Positions 13,858 to 20,956 of a stretch of DNA of 20,956 nt are shown one piece after another; position 1 is the first letter of the stretch, and each line of letters starts with the position of its first letter. This DNA is from an uncultured Faecalibacterium sp. (lineage in GTDB: Bacteria > Bacillota > Clostridia > Oscillospirales > Ruminococcaceae). Location: positions 1 to 20,956 of the forward strand of contig CAAHET010000223.1 of NCBI GenBank assembly GCA_900772565.1, given 5' to 3'. Below the pieces are notes generated by a model. It was not told the origin of the DNA. It did no database searches and saw only the letters and a list, made by a program, of their open reading frames with translations. A program made the translations under genes and the position numbers.

Positions 13858-14847
13858 TTATGCTTCCTTGCTTTTATCCAGTGCATCGAACTGCTGCAGG
13901 ATCTGGGGGTCTTTCAGCTTGATGACCTTGCCGGAGAGGTAATGCAGGGTGTTTTCCTCCGGTACATCCAGAAAGCTGATGCGCACCGCGCACAGCGCCT
14001 GCGTTTTGGTGCCGGTGCGCTCGTTCATCTTGCGGTTGCCGTATTTGATATCGCCCAGCACCGGCTTGCCCAGATAGGCCAGATGGGCGCGGATCTGGTG
14101 GGTGCGCCCAGTGACAAGGCCGATCTTGCACAGGGCAAAGGGGCCTGCGGTGCGCAGAACGTCCACGTTCGTGATGATCTGCTTGCGGCGCTCGTCCTGC
14201 GATTGATGGGCGTGGATGCTGACCTTGTTATTTTTCTCATCGTGCTCCCACCATGCGGTGAACCGCCCGGATTGGGGAATGCCCACCGTGATGGTGTAGT
14301 ACTCCTTTTTCAGCAGGTCGGTGCGGATGATCTCGTTCATGTCCCGCAGGGCGGCGTAGTTCTTGGCGGCGATCACCAGCCCCTCGGTGCCGCGGTCCAG
14401 CCGGTTGCAGATGCCGGGCTTGAAGCGGTTCTCGCCGTGGGGGTCGTATTCGCCCTTCTGGGTCAGGTACTGGGTAAAGGCGTCCACCAGATTGGCGTCG
14501 CCGGTGCGGTCGCTGTGGCACAGCAGATGGGTGGGCTTGTACAGCACTGCAAGGTTTTCGTCCTCATAGATGATGGTCACCTTGGGCTGATTGGGCTGCT
14601 TTTTGGGGGCAGCCTTCTGCACCGGCTTTGCGCCCTCGGGCGGGAAAAACTCGTCGTTGATGTACAGCTCGATCAGGTCCCCCGCCTGCAAACGGTACTC
14701 CGGCGCGGCCTTTTTGCCGTTTACCTTCACCCGCTTGTTGCGGAAACTCTTGTACAGCAGGCTGGTGGGAAAATCGCGGGTCACGCTCTGCACAAAGCGC
14801 GAAAGACGCACGCCGTCATCGTTGGCGGTGGCAGTAAATTGTTTCAT
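13858..14847 (-). CDS. RluA/RluD-family ribosomal RNA pseudouridine synthase
   Basis: A 329-residue RNA-modifying enzyme that isomerises specific uridines, most likely in 23S rRNA. The N-terminal S4-like domain (about residues 12-65) includes LYKSFRNKRVKVNGKKA. A Lys/Pro/Gln-rich linker (about residues 73-88) leads to the catalytic domain with the motif NRLDRGTEGL, where Asp151 is the nucleophile. The first residue is Asn rather than the usual His (HRLD). The C-terminal motif RTHQIRAHLAYLGKPVLGD is typical of the family. Target uridine and exact subfamily (RluC, RluD or another) cannot be told from sequence. The ATG at 14847 follows GAGGAT. It has its own promoter (14886-14914). Confidence 0.9.
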   Translation of the reverse strand: MKQFTATANDDGVRLSRFVQSVTRDFPTSLLYKSFRNKRVKVNGKKAAPEYRLQAGDLIELYINDEFFPPEGAKPVQKAAPKKQPNQPKVTIIYEDENLAVLYKPTHLLCHSDRTGDANLVDAFTQYLTQKGEYDPHGENRFKPGICNRLDRGTEGLVIAAKNYAALRDMNEIIRTDLLKKEYYTITVGIPQSGRFTAWWEHDEKNNKVSIHAHQSQDERRKQIITNVDVLRTAGPFALCKIGLVTGRTHQIRAHLAYLGKPVLGDIKYGNRKMNERTGTKTQALCAVRISFLDVPEENTLHYLSGKVIKLKDPQILQQFDALDKSKEA

Positions 14848-14885
14848 AAAGCTATCCTCATCGTTTTTGTCAGAATCATGCTTTT

Positions 14886-14914
14886 ATAGTAATACAGGCG
14901 GGGCGGGAAGTCAA
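14886..14914 (-). promoter_or_regulatory. Promoter of the pseudouridine synthase gene
   Basis: On minus, TTGACT (14909-14914), 17 bp and TACTAT (14886-14891). The leader to the ATG is about 30 nt. Confidence 0.65.
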
Positions 14915-14956
14915 CGCGCATTCCGGTGCAAAATCCGGGTTATTTTTGCAGAACGC

Positions 14957-14985
14957 TTGTGTTTGCGCTGCAAAATGGGTACTAT
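14957..14985 (+). promoter_or_regulatory. Probable promoter of radC
   Basis: TTGTGT (14957-14962), 17 bp and TACTAT (14980-14985), about 30 nt before the radC ATG. It is divergent from the pseudouridine synthase promoter. Confidence 0.5.
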
Positions 14986-15016
14986 AAGGGGAGAACATAG
15001 AAAAAGGAGTACCGCC

Positions 15017-15736
15017 ATGGCAGAGAATAAACGGCACAAGGGACATCGCCAGCGGATGCGGGAGCGGGTGCAGAGCTACGGGCTGGACAGTCTGGCCGAG
15101 CACGAGGCGCTGGAATATGTGCTTTACCTGACCAACGCCCAAAAGGATACCAACGGCATCGCCCATGACCTGATCGACCGGTTCGGGGATTTTGCAGCGG
15201 TGCTGGAGGCCAGCGAGGAAGAGCTGTGCACTGTAGAGGGCGTAGGCCCCTCTACCGCCCGGATGCTGCATCTGCTGCCCCAGATCAGCCGGTACTATGG
15301 ACGCAGCCGCACCAGCACCACCCGCTGCATCAAGACCACCGAGCAGATGGGCAGCTACCTGATGGCAAAGTTTGCGTGGTCGGACTACGAGCGCGCCATG
15401 CTGGTCAGTCTGGACAGCCGCAAGCGGGTGCGCGCCGCCGTCTGGCTGCGGGAGGGCAGTTCCGACCGGGTCAGTCTGGATATCAAGAACGTGGTGGCTG
15501 CCGCCATCAAGGGCGGTACGGATGCCGTGGTGCTCTGCCACAACCACCCCAACGGGGTGGCACTGCCCTCGCTGGAAGATATGGACGCTACCGGCAGCAT
15601 TGCCCGGGCGCTGGGGCTGGTAAATGTGCACCTGCTGGATCACTTCATCCTGACCGACACCGAGTATTTTTCCATGCGGGACGCCAACCGCCTGCCCATC
15701 TACGACTTCAAGACCGGTACGCTGTTCTGGCCGTAA
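15017..15736 (+). CDS. radC: RadC family protein with JAB1/MPN metalloprotease-like domain
   Basis: A 239-residue protein. The N-terminal helix-hairpin-helix-like UPF0758 region carries TVEGVGPSTARML (about 72-84). The C-terminal JAB/MPN domain has the zinc-binding motif HNHPNGVALPSLED with His175, His177 and Asp188. Historically named a DNA repair protein, its actual biochemical role is unsettled. The start is the ATG at 15017, preceded by AAAGGAG. The frame stays open upstream, but that part is antisense to the pseudouridine synthase and lies before the promoter. Length is normal for the family (about 225). It lies just before uvrBA but has a separate promoter, so co-regulation is uncertain. 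Confidence 0.9.
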   Translation: MAENKRHKGHRQRMRERVQSYGLDSLAEHEALEYVLYLTNAQKDTNGIAHDLIDRFGDFAAVLEASEEELCTVEGVGPSTARMLHLLPQISRYYGRSRTSTTRCIKTTEQMGSYLMAKFAWSDYERAMLVSLDSRKRVRAAVWLREGSSDRVSLDIKNVVAAAIKGGTDAVVLCHNHPNGVALPSLEDMDATGSIARALGLVNVHLLDHFILTDTEYFSMRDANRLPIYDFKTGTLFWP

Positions 15737-15748
15737 AACAAAAAACTG

Positions 15749-15777
15749 TTTACATTATAAAATGTGCGTGCTATAAT
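15749..15777 (+). promoter_or_regulatory. Promoter of uvrBA with extended -10
   Basis: TTTACA (15749-15754), 17 bp and TATAAT (15772-15777) preceded by TGC, an extended -10. Two symmetric elements overlap it: AAACTGTTT (15743-15751), and ACATT-N4-AATGT (15752-15765) in the spacer. Neither fits the Gram-positive LexA box (GAAC-N4-GTTC). Confidence 0.75.
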
Positions 15778-15829
15778 ACAACTTGAAACAACAACAGATT
15801 GTGGTTATATGCGCAGAAGGGAGAAAACG

Positions 15830-17887
15830 ATGGCAGAGGAAAAATTTGAACTGGTGTCGAACTATGCCCCCACTGGCGACCAGCCTCAGGCGATCGCGCA
15901 GCTGGTGGAGGGGGTGCAGCGGGGCGACCGCTGCCAGACCCTGCTGGGCGTGACCGGCAGCGGCAAGACCTTTACCATGGCCAACGTCATTGCCCAGTGC
16001 AACCGCCCCACGCTGGTGCTGGCGCACAACAAAACGCTGGCGGCGCAGCTGTGTACCGAGTTCCGTTCGTTTTTCCCCAACAACGCGGTGGAGTACTTCG
16101 TCAGCTACTACGACTACTACCAGCCGGAAGCCTACATCCCCAGCACCGATACCTATATTGAAAAGGACAGCGCCATCAACGACGAGATCGACCGCCTGCG
16201 CCACTCGGCTACGGCGGCGCTTTCTGAGCGGCGGGACGTCATTATTGTGGCATCGGTGTCCTGCATCTACTCGCTGGGCGACCCCATCGACTACCGCAGC
16301 ATGGTCATCAGCCTGCGCCCCGGGATGCAGATGGAGCGGGACGAGCTGTGCAAAAAGCTGGTCACCCTGCAATACGAGCGCAACGACGTAAATTTTGTGC
16401 GCAATAAGTTCCGGGTGCATGGCGATACGGTGGATATCTATCTGGCCTATATGAGCGAGCTTGCCATCCGGGTGGAGTTTTTTGGGGACGAGATCGACCG
16501 CATTACTGAGTTCAACCCCCTGACCGGCTCCAAGCAGAACGTGGTCAAGCACGTTGCCATCTTCCCGGCCAGCCACTATATCGTCAGCGCCGAAAAAAAG
16601 GCCGCTGCACTGGAAAAGATCCGCGCCGAGTGCGATGCGCAGGTCAAGCAGTTCACCGCCGAGGGCAAGCTCATTGAAGCGCAGCGCATTGCCCAGCGCA
16701 CCAACTACGATATCGAGATGCTGAACGAGGTGGGCATCTGCAAGGGCATCGAGAACTACTCCGCAGTGCTGTCCGGCCGTGCACCGGGCAGTATGCCCAC
16801 CACCTTGCTGGATTATTTCCCGGAGGATTTTCTGCTCTTCGTGGACGAGAGTCACGTCACCCTGCCGCAGGTGCGCGCCATGTACGGCGGTGACTACGCC
16901 CGCAAAAAAACGCTGGTGGAGTATGGCTTCCGTCTGCCGTCCGCCTTCGATAACCGCCCCCTGAAATTTGAGGAGGTGGAGTCCAAACTCAACCAGATGA
17001 TCTTTGTTTCCGCCACCCCCGGCGAGTACGAGCGCCGGAACAGTTCACAGGTGGCACAGCAGGTCATCCGTCCCACGGGTCTTTTGGATCCGGTTATCTC
17101 GGTGCGCCCGGTGGAAGGGCAGGTGGTGGATCTGCTGGGCGAGATCAACGCTCGCATCCAGCGGCAGGAGCGGGTGCTGGTGACCACCCTGACCAAGAAA
17201 ATGGCCGAGGATCTCACCGATTACCTCACCGAGCAGGGGATCAAGGTCAAGTATATGCACCATGAGGTGGATACCTTTGAGCGCATGGAGATCATCAAGG
17301 ATCTGCGCTTGGGCAGCATCGACGTGGTGGTGGGCATCAACCTGCTGCGCGAGGGTCTGGACCTGCCGGAAGTGAGCCTTGTGGCCATTCTGGATGCCGA
17401 CAAGGAGGGCTTTCTGCGCAGCGAGACCAGCCTGATCCAGACCATCGGCCGCGCCGCCCGCAACGCGGAGGGCATGGTCATCATGTACGCCGATGTGGTG
17501 ACCGACAGCATGGAGCGCGCCATCACCGAGACCGAGCGCCGCCGCGCCATCCAGATGGCCTATAATGAGGAACACGGCATCGTGCCCAAGACCATCGTCA
17601 AGGCCATTGCGGACAGCATCGAGATCAGCGACAAGGCCGAAAACGCCAAGCGCAACACCCGCCGCATGGGCAAGATGGAGCGGGAAGCTGCCATCGAGCG
17701 CCTGACCCGGGAGATGAAGGAGGCTGCGAAGCTGCTGGAATTTGAGCACGCAGCCTTCCTGCGGGATCAGATCGACCGTCTGCGCCGGGGCGAAAACCCC
17801 ACCGTGGACTCCGCCGCCGAGACCGAGCGCAAACAGAACCATGCACAGACACAACGAAAAGGGAGAAAATACCTTGGCAAACGATAA
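15830..17887 (+). CDS. uvrB: Excinuclease ABC subunit UvrB
   Basis: A 685-residue DNA helicase-like core of nucleotide excision repair. It receives damage from UvrA, verifies it with its beta-hairpin and recruits UvrC. Walker A is GVTGSGKT (40-47). The beta-hairpin region has YYDYYQPEAYIP, the Walker B-type motif reads LLFVDESHVTLPQ, and helicase motifs V/VI are NLLREGLDLPEVSLVAILDADKEG and QTIGRAARN. The C-terminal UVR domain (about 635-670) is intact. The start is the ATG at 15830 after AAGGGAG. In-frame ATGs at 15764 (inside the promoter) and 15809 (no ribosome-binding site) are unlikely. Its end overlaps the uvrA start by 14 nt. Length is slightly above the usual 660 or so. Confidence 0.96.
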   Translation: MAEEKFELVSNYAPTGDQPQAIAQLVEGVQRGDRCQTLLGVTGSGKTFTMANVIAQCNRPTLVLAHNKTLAAQLCTEFRSFFPNNAVEYFVSYYDYYQPEAYIPSTDTYIEKDSAINDEIDRLRHSATAALSERRDVIIVASVSCIYSLGDPIDYRSMVISLRPGMQMERDELCKKLVTLQYERNDVNFVRNKFRVHGDTVDIYLAYMSELAIRVEFFGDEIDRITEFNPLTGSKQNVVKHVAIFPASHYIVSAEKKAAALEKIRAECDAQVKQFTAEGKLIEAQRIAQRTNYDIEMLNEVGICKGIENYSAVLSGRAPGSMPTTLLDYFPEDFLLFVDESHVTLPQVRAMYGGDYARKKTLVEYGFRLPSAFDNRPLKFEEVESKLNQMIFVSATPGEYERRNSSQVAQQVIRPTGLLDPVISVRPVEGQVVDLLGEINARIQRQERVLVTTLTKKMAEDLTDYLTEQGIKVKYMHHEVDTFERMEIIKDLRLGSIDVVVGINLLREGLDLPEVSLVAILDADKEGFLRSETSLIQTIGRAARNAEGMVIMYADVVTDSMERAITETERRRAIQMAYNEEHGIVPKTIVKAIADSIEISDKAENAKRNTRRMGKMEREAAIERLTREMKEAAKLLEFEHAAFLRDQIDRLRRGENPTVDSAAETERKQNHAQTQRKGRKYLGKR

Positions 17888-20741
17888 GATCATCATCAAG
17901 GGTGCCCGCGAGCACAACCTGAAAAATATCAACCTGACCCTCCCGCGGGAAAAGCTGATCGTCATGACCGGCCTTTCCGGCTCGGGAAAGTCCAGCCTGG
18001 CCTTCGACACTATCTACGCCGACGGCCAGCGCCGCTATGTGGAAAGCCTTTCCAGCTACGCCCGGATGTTTCTGGGACGGATGGATAAGCCGGATGTGGA
18101 CGAGATCACCGGTCTTTCACCGGCCATTTCCATCGACCAAAAGACCACCAGCCATAACCCCCGCTCCACCGTGGGCACTGTGACCGAAATTTACGATTAT
18201 CTGCGCCTGCTGTACGCCCGCATCGGCGTGCCGCATTGCCCGGTTTGCGGGCGGGTCATCAGCCAGCAGACTGTGGACGAGATGGTGGACGCCGTCCTCA
18301 AGCTGGAAGAGAGCACCAAGTTCCAGATCCTTGCCCCGGTGGTGCGTCAGCGCAAGGGTACCCAGCAGAAGGAACTGGACGCCGCCCGCCGCGCCGGTTA
18401 CGCCCGCGTGAAAATCGACGGCAACCTGTATGATCTGGACGAGGAGATCAGTCTGGAAAAGAACATCAAGCACACGGTGGAGATCGTGGTGGACCGCCTT
18501 GCCCTGCGCAAGGGCATCCGCAGCCGTTTGGCGGATTCGCTGGAGACTGCACTGGCACTCACCGGCGGCGTGGCCGAGGTGGACGTCATCGGCGGCGAGT
18601 GCATGACCTTCAGCCAGAACTTTGCCTGCCCGGAGCACGGCATTTCTATCAGCGACCTCTCGCCCCGTCTGTTCTCCTTCAATAACCCGCTGGGCGCTTG
18701 CGAAAAATGCACCGGCCTTGGCACCTTTATGCGGGTGGACGAGGATCGCATCCTGCCCAACCGCAGCCTTTCCATCCGGGAGGGTGCCATCAAGGCCAGC
18801 GGCTGGTACTACGCCGAAGGCTCGGTGAGCGAGATGTACTACCTCGGCCTTGGCAAAAAATACGGCTTTACGCTGGATACGCCCATCAAGGAGATGAGCA
18901 CCGAGGCGGTGAACGCCCTGCTTTACGGCACCAACGGCGAAAAGATCGAGATGCACCGCACCAACGAGTTCGGCAGCGGGGTGTACTACAACACCTTTGA
19001 GGGCATCGTGGAAAATCTGGAGCGCCGTTTCCGCGAGACCAACAGCGAGTGGATGAAGGAAGAGATCGGCAGCTTTATGTCCGGCGTGGAGTGCCCGGAC
19101 TGTCACGGTCAGCGCCTGAAGCCGGTGGTGCTTGCCGTGACCATCGGGGATAAGAATATCAGCCAGTTCTGTGAGATGTCCATCCGGGACGAGCTGGAAT
19201 TTATCAAGCAAAACGAGCCGAACCTCACCGAAAAGCAGCAGCAGATCGGCGGCCAGATCATGAAGGAGATCAAGAACCGCCTGCAATTTTTGCAGAGCGT
19301 GGGTCTGGATTACCTCACGCTGGCCCGGGCGGCGGGCACGCTGTCCGGCGGCGAGAGCCAGCGCATCCGCCTGACCACCCAGATCGGCAGCGCCCTGTCC
19401 GGCGTGCTCTATGTGCTGGACGAGCCTTCCATCGGCCTGCATCAGCGGGACAATGATAAGCTCATCGCCACCTTGAAAAATCTGCGGGATCTGGGCAACA
19501 CGGTCATCGTGGTGGAGCACGACGAGGATACCATGCGCAGCGCGGATTATATCGTGGACGTAGGCCCCGGTGCCGGTGTGCACGGCGGCGAGATCGTGGC
19601 CGCAGGCAGCGTAAAGGATATCTGCAAGGCCAAGCGCAGCATCACCGGCGACTACCTCTCCGGCCGTAAGCGCATTGCAGTGCCCCAGACCCGCCGCACC
19701 GGCAACGGCCACTGCCTGACCGTAAAGGGTGCGCGGGAAAACAACCTGCGCAACATCGACGTCAGCTTCCCACTGGGGGAGTTTATCTGCGTCACCGGCA
19801 TTTCCGGCTCGGGCAAGTCCAGCCTGATCAACGAGATCCTGTACAAAACGCTGGCCAGCGAACTGAACGGTGCCCGCTCCCGCGCCGGAAAGTGCGATGG
19901 GGTAGAGGGGCTGGAGTTTGTGGATAAGGTCATCGGCATCGACCAGCAGCCCATCGGCCGCACCCCGCGCTCCAACCCCGCCACCTATACTGGCGTATTC
20001 AACGATATCCGCACCGTGTTCTCCCAGACGCAGGATGCCAAGATGCGCGGCTACGGCCCGGGACGGTTCAGCTTTAACGTCAAGGGCGGCCGCTGCGAAG
20101 CCTGCGAGGGCAACGGCATCTTGCAGATCGAAATGCACTTTTTGCCGGACGTCTATGTGCCCTGCGAGGTGTGCAAGGGCGCCCGCTACAACCGCGAAAC
20201 ACTGGAAGTAAAGTATAAAGAAAAGACCATTGCGGACGTGCTGAACATGACCGTGGAGGAAGCGGTGGTGTTTTTTGCCAACCAGCCCAAGATCGCCCGC
20301 AAGCTGCAGACCCTGCTGGACGTGGGCCTTGGCTATGTCACCCTTGGGCAGAGCGCCACCACCCTATCCGGCGGCGAGGCGCAGCGCGTAAAGCTGGCCA
20401 ACGAGCTGGCGCGCCGCGGCACCGGCAAAACGGTGTATATTCTGGACGAGCCCACCACCGGCCTGCACATTGCAGATGTGCACCGCCTGATCGAGGTGCT
20501 GCAAAAGCTGGTAGACGTGGGCAACACGGTCATCGTCATCGAGCACAATCTGGACCTTATCAAGTGCGCTGACCATATCATCGACCTTGGCCCGGAGGGC
20601 GGCAGCGCCGGCGGCGAGATCGTAGCCGAGGGCACCCCGGAGCAGGTGGCTGACGTGCCCGGCAGCTTTACCGGCCAGTACCTGCGGCCGCTGCTGGAAC
20701 GCGATCGCGCGCAGCGCGCCGCAGAAGCGGATAAACACTGA
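17874..20741 (+). CDS. uvrA: Excinuclease ABC subunit UvrA
   Basis: A 955-residue damage-recognition ATPase with two ABC modules, acting as a dimer that loads UvrB on DNA. The first Walker A is GLSGSGKS (33-40). The first Cys region CPVCGRVI is followed by the UvrB-binding and insertion domains, a further zinc-type region (FACPEHG, CEKCTGLG) and the first signature LSGGESQRIRL. The second Walker A is GISGSGKS (642-649), the second zinc finger CEACEGNG...CEVCKGARYN, and the second signature LSGGEAQRVKL with Walker B YILDEPTTGLH. I chose the TTG at 17874, which follows AAAGGGAG at 8-9 nt and yields the family's usual N-terminus. The in-frame ATG at 17841 would add 11 unrelated residues and has no ribosome-binding site. 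The overlap with uvrB implies coupled translation. No convincing intrinsic terminator is seen in the AT-rich 83 nt that follow. Confidence 0.96.
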   Translation: MANDKIIIKGAREHNLKNINLTLPREKLIVMTGLSGSGKSSLAFDTIYADGQRRYVESLSSYARMFLGRMDKPDVDEITGLSPAISIDQKTTSHNPRSTVGTVTEIYDYLRLLYARIGVPHCPVCGRVISQQTVDEMVDAVLKLEESTKFQILAPVVRQRKGTQQKELDAARRAGYARVKIDGNLYDLDEEISLEKNIKHTVEIVVDRLALRKGIRSRLADSLETALALTGGVAEVDVIGGECMTFSQNFACPEHGISISDLSPRLFSFNNPLGACEKCTGLGTFMRVDEDRILPNRSLSIREGAIKASGWYYAEGSVSEMYYLGLGKKYGFTLDTPIKEMSTEAVNALLYGTNGEKIEMHRTNEFGSGVYYNTFEGIVENLERRFRETNSEWMKEEIGSFMSGVECPDCHGQRLKPVVLAVTIGDKNISQFCEMSIRDELEFIKQNEPNLTEKQQQIGGQIMKEIKNRLQFLQSVGLDYLTLARAAGTLSGGESQRIRLTTQIGSALSGVLYVLDEPSIGLHQRDNDKLIATLKNLRDLGNTVIVVEHDEDTMRSADYIVDVGPGAGVHGGEIVAAGSVKDICKAKRSITGDYLSGRKRIAVPQTRRTGNGHCLTVKGARENNLRNIDVSFPLGEFICVTGISGSGKSSLINEILYKTLASELNGARSRAGKCDGVEGLEFVDKVIGIDQQPIGRTPRSNPATYTGVFNDIRTVFSQTQDAKMRGYGPGRFSFNVKGGRCEACEGNGILQIEMHFLPDVYVPCEVCKGARYNRETLEVKYKEKTIADVLNMTVEEAVVFFANQPKIARKLQTLLDVGLGYVTLGQSATTLSGGEAQRVKLANELARRGTGKTVYILDEPTTGLHIADVHRLIEVLQKLVDVGNTVIVIEHNLDLIKCADHIIDLGPEGGSAGGEIVAEGTPEQVADVPGSFTGQYLRPLLERDRAQRAAEADKH

Positions 20742-20824
20742 CAAAAAAGTAAAAACAAAAAAGCGCGTATCCGTGTAAAAATCAGACTTTTCTCAGAAAA
20801 AACCAAAAATAATCGAAAAATCTG

Positions 20825-20853
20825 TTGACAAAACGGCCTTGCCTGAGTATAAT
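20825..20853 (+). promoter_or_regulatory. Perfect consensus sigma-70 promoter of the tRNA transcript
   Basis: TTGACA (20825-20830), a 17-bp spacer and TATAAT (20848-20853), about 44 nt before the tRNA 5' end. Confidence 0.88.
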
Positions 20854-20862
20854 ATCTCTTGT

Positions 20863-20888
20863 CGCCACGCTTCGGTAGGGAAGCGGCG
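20863..20888 (+). other. Hairpin in the tRNA 5' leader
   Basis: CGCC (20863-20866) pairs with GGCG (20885-20888), and GCTTC (20869-20873) with GAAGC (20880-20884), with an AC bulge and a 6-nt loop. It lies between the start of transcription and the tRNA and would be removed by RNase P. Confidence 0.5.
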
Positions 20889-20896
20889 GTCGATAT

Positions 20897-20956
20897 CCGG
20901 GTGTAGCGCAGTTTTGGTAGCGCGCTTGAATGGGGTTCAAGAGGCCGTGAGTTCGA
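20897..20956 (+). tRNA. tRNA-Pro, anticodon GGG (3' end cut by window edge)
   Basis: Reading in order: acceptor strand CCGGGTG, TA, D-arm GCGC/GCGC, and anticodon stem CTTGA/TCAAG closing the 7-nt loop ATGGGGT, which gives anticodon GGG with G37, as expected for proline (codon CCC). These are followed by a 5-nt variable loop and the T-arm start GTGAGTTCGA, where the window stops. The 3' half of the T-arm, the acceptor and any downstream tRNAs lie outside. Confidence 0.9.

Noticed and set aside
12055..14889. 944-codon plus-strand frame opposite the acetolactate synthase and pseudouridine synthase
   Set aside because: It spans two real minus-strand genes and the terminator between them. Its composition is that of an antisense shadow.
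15743..15765. LexA (SOS) box before uvrB
   Set aside because: The symmetric elements present do not fit GAAC-N4-GTTC, so I did not call it a LexA site.
20742..20824. Intrinsic terminator of uvrA
   Set aside because: The stretch is A-rich with only trivial TTTT/AAAA pairing. There is no stable GC stem before a T-run.
1..20956. CRISPR arrays, insertion sequences, prophage or toxin-antitoxin genes
   Set aside because: No spaced direct repeats, transposase or integrase motifs, or small paired frames with ribosome-binding sites of that kind were found on either strand.

Overview
The window is a GC-rich stretch (AT-rich only between genes) of a chromosome from a Gram-positive anaerobe of the Clostridia. 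A Faecalibacterium-like member of the Oscillospiraceae is my best guess. The grounds are the codon use, the Firmicutes-type proteins (a CprABC/LanFEG-like peptide-resistance module, a TcyP-type cystine carrier, a lipoprotein OppA, a clostridial OppD/OppF tail) and Shine-Dalgarno sequences before every gene. This is inference from protein families, not a database match. I see no mobile elements, CRISPR arrays, prophage genes or pseudogenes.

Layout. Positions 65-1742 (minus) hold an ABC transporter: a permease preceded by its ATPase. It is transcribed divergently from a response regulator/histidine kinase pair (1908-3988, plus) that overlaps by ATGA. This is the standard arrangement of a module that senses antimicrobial peptides and removes them. 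The shared control region carries three CTTAA-type repeats spaced 22 and 11 bp apart, a likely response-regulator operator. Positions 4097-5680 hold a cystine:cation symporter (tcyP-like) with a near-consensus promoter, a 14-bp palindrome over the -10 box, a 12-codon upstream reading frame containing two adjacent Cys codons, and a good terminator. Positions 5893-11943 hold a complete oligopeptide ABC importer, oppABCDF. It has a structured leader before oppA and a terminator-like hairpin between oppA and oppB.

The strand then switches. An 18-bp stem-loop separates oppF from a convergent acetolactate-synthase-like ThDP enzyme (12043-13701, minus), which is preceded by an RluA/RluD-family pseudouridine synthase (13858-14847, minus). 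Between these two lies a terminator that could also act as an attenuator. From 15017 the genes run on plus: radC, then the overlapping uvrB-uvrA pair of nucleotide excision repair. The window ends inside a tRNA-Pro(GGG) gene that has a perfect consensus promoter.

Most coding content is ordinary core and transport metabolism. The most novel-looking signals are regulatory. They are the Cys-Cys upstream reading frame before the cystine transporter (possible translation-based cysteine sensing), the palindrome on its promoter, the two-hairpin oppA leader with an orphan Shine-Dalgarno-like motif in its loop, the attenuator-like hairpin before the acetolactate synthase, and the 11-bp-phased repeats between the divergent peptide-resistance operons. 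I found no convincing new multi-gene system.
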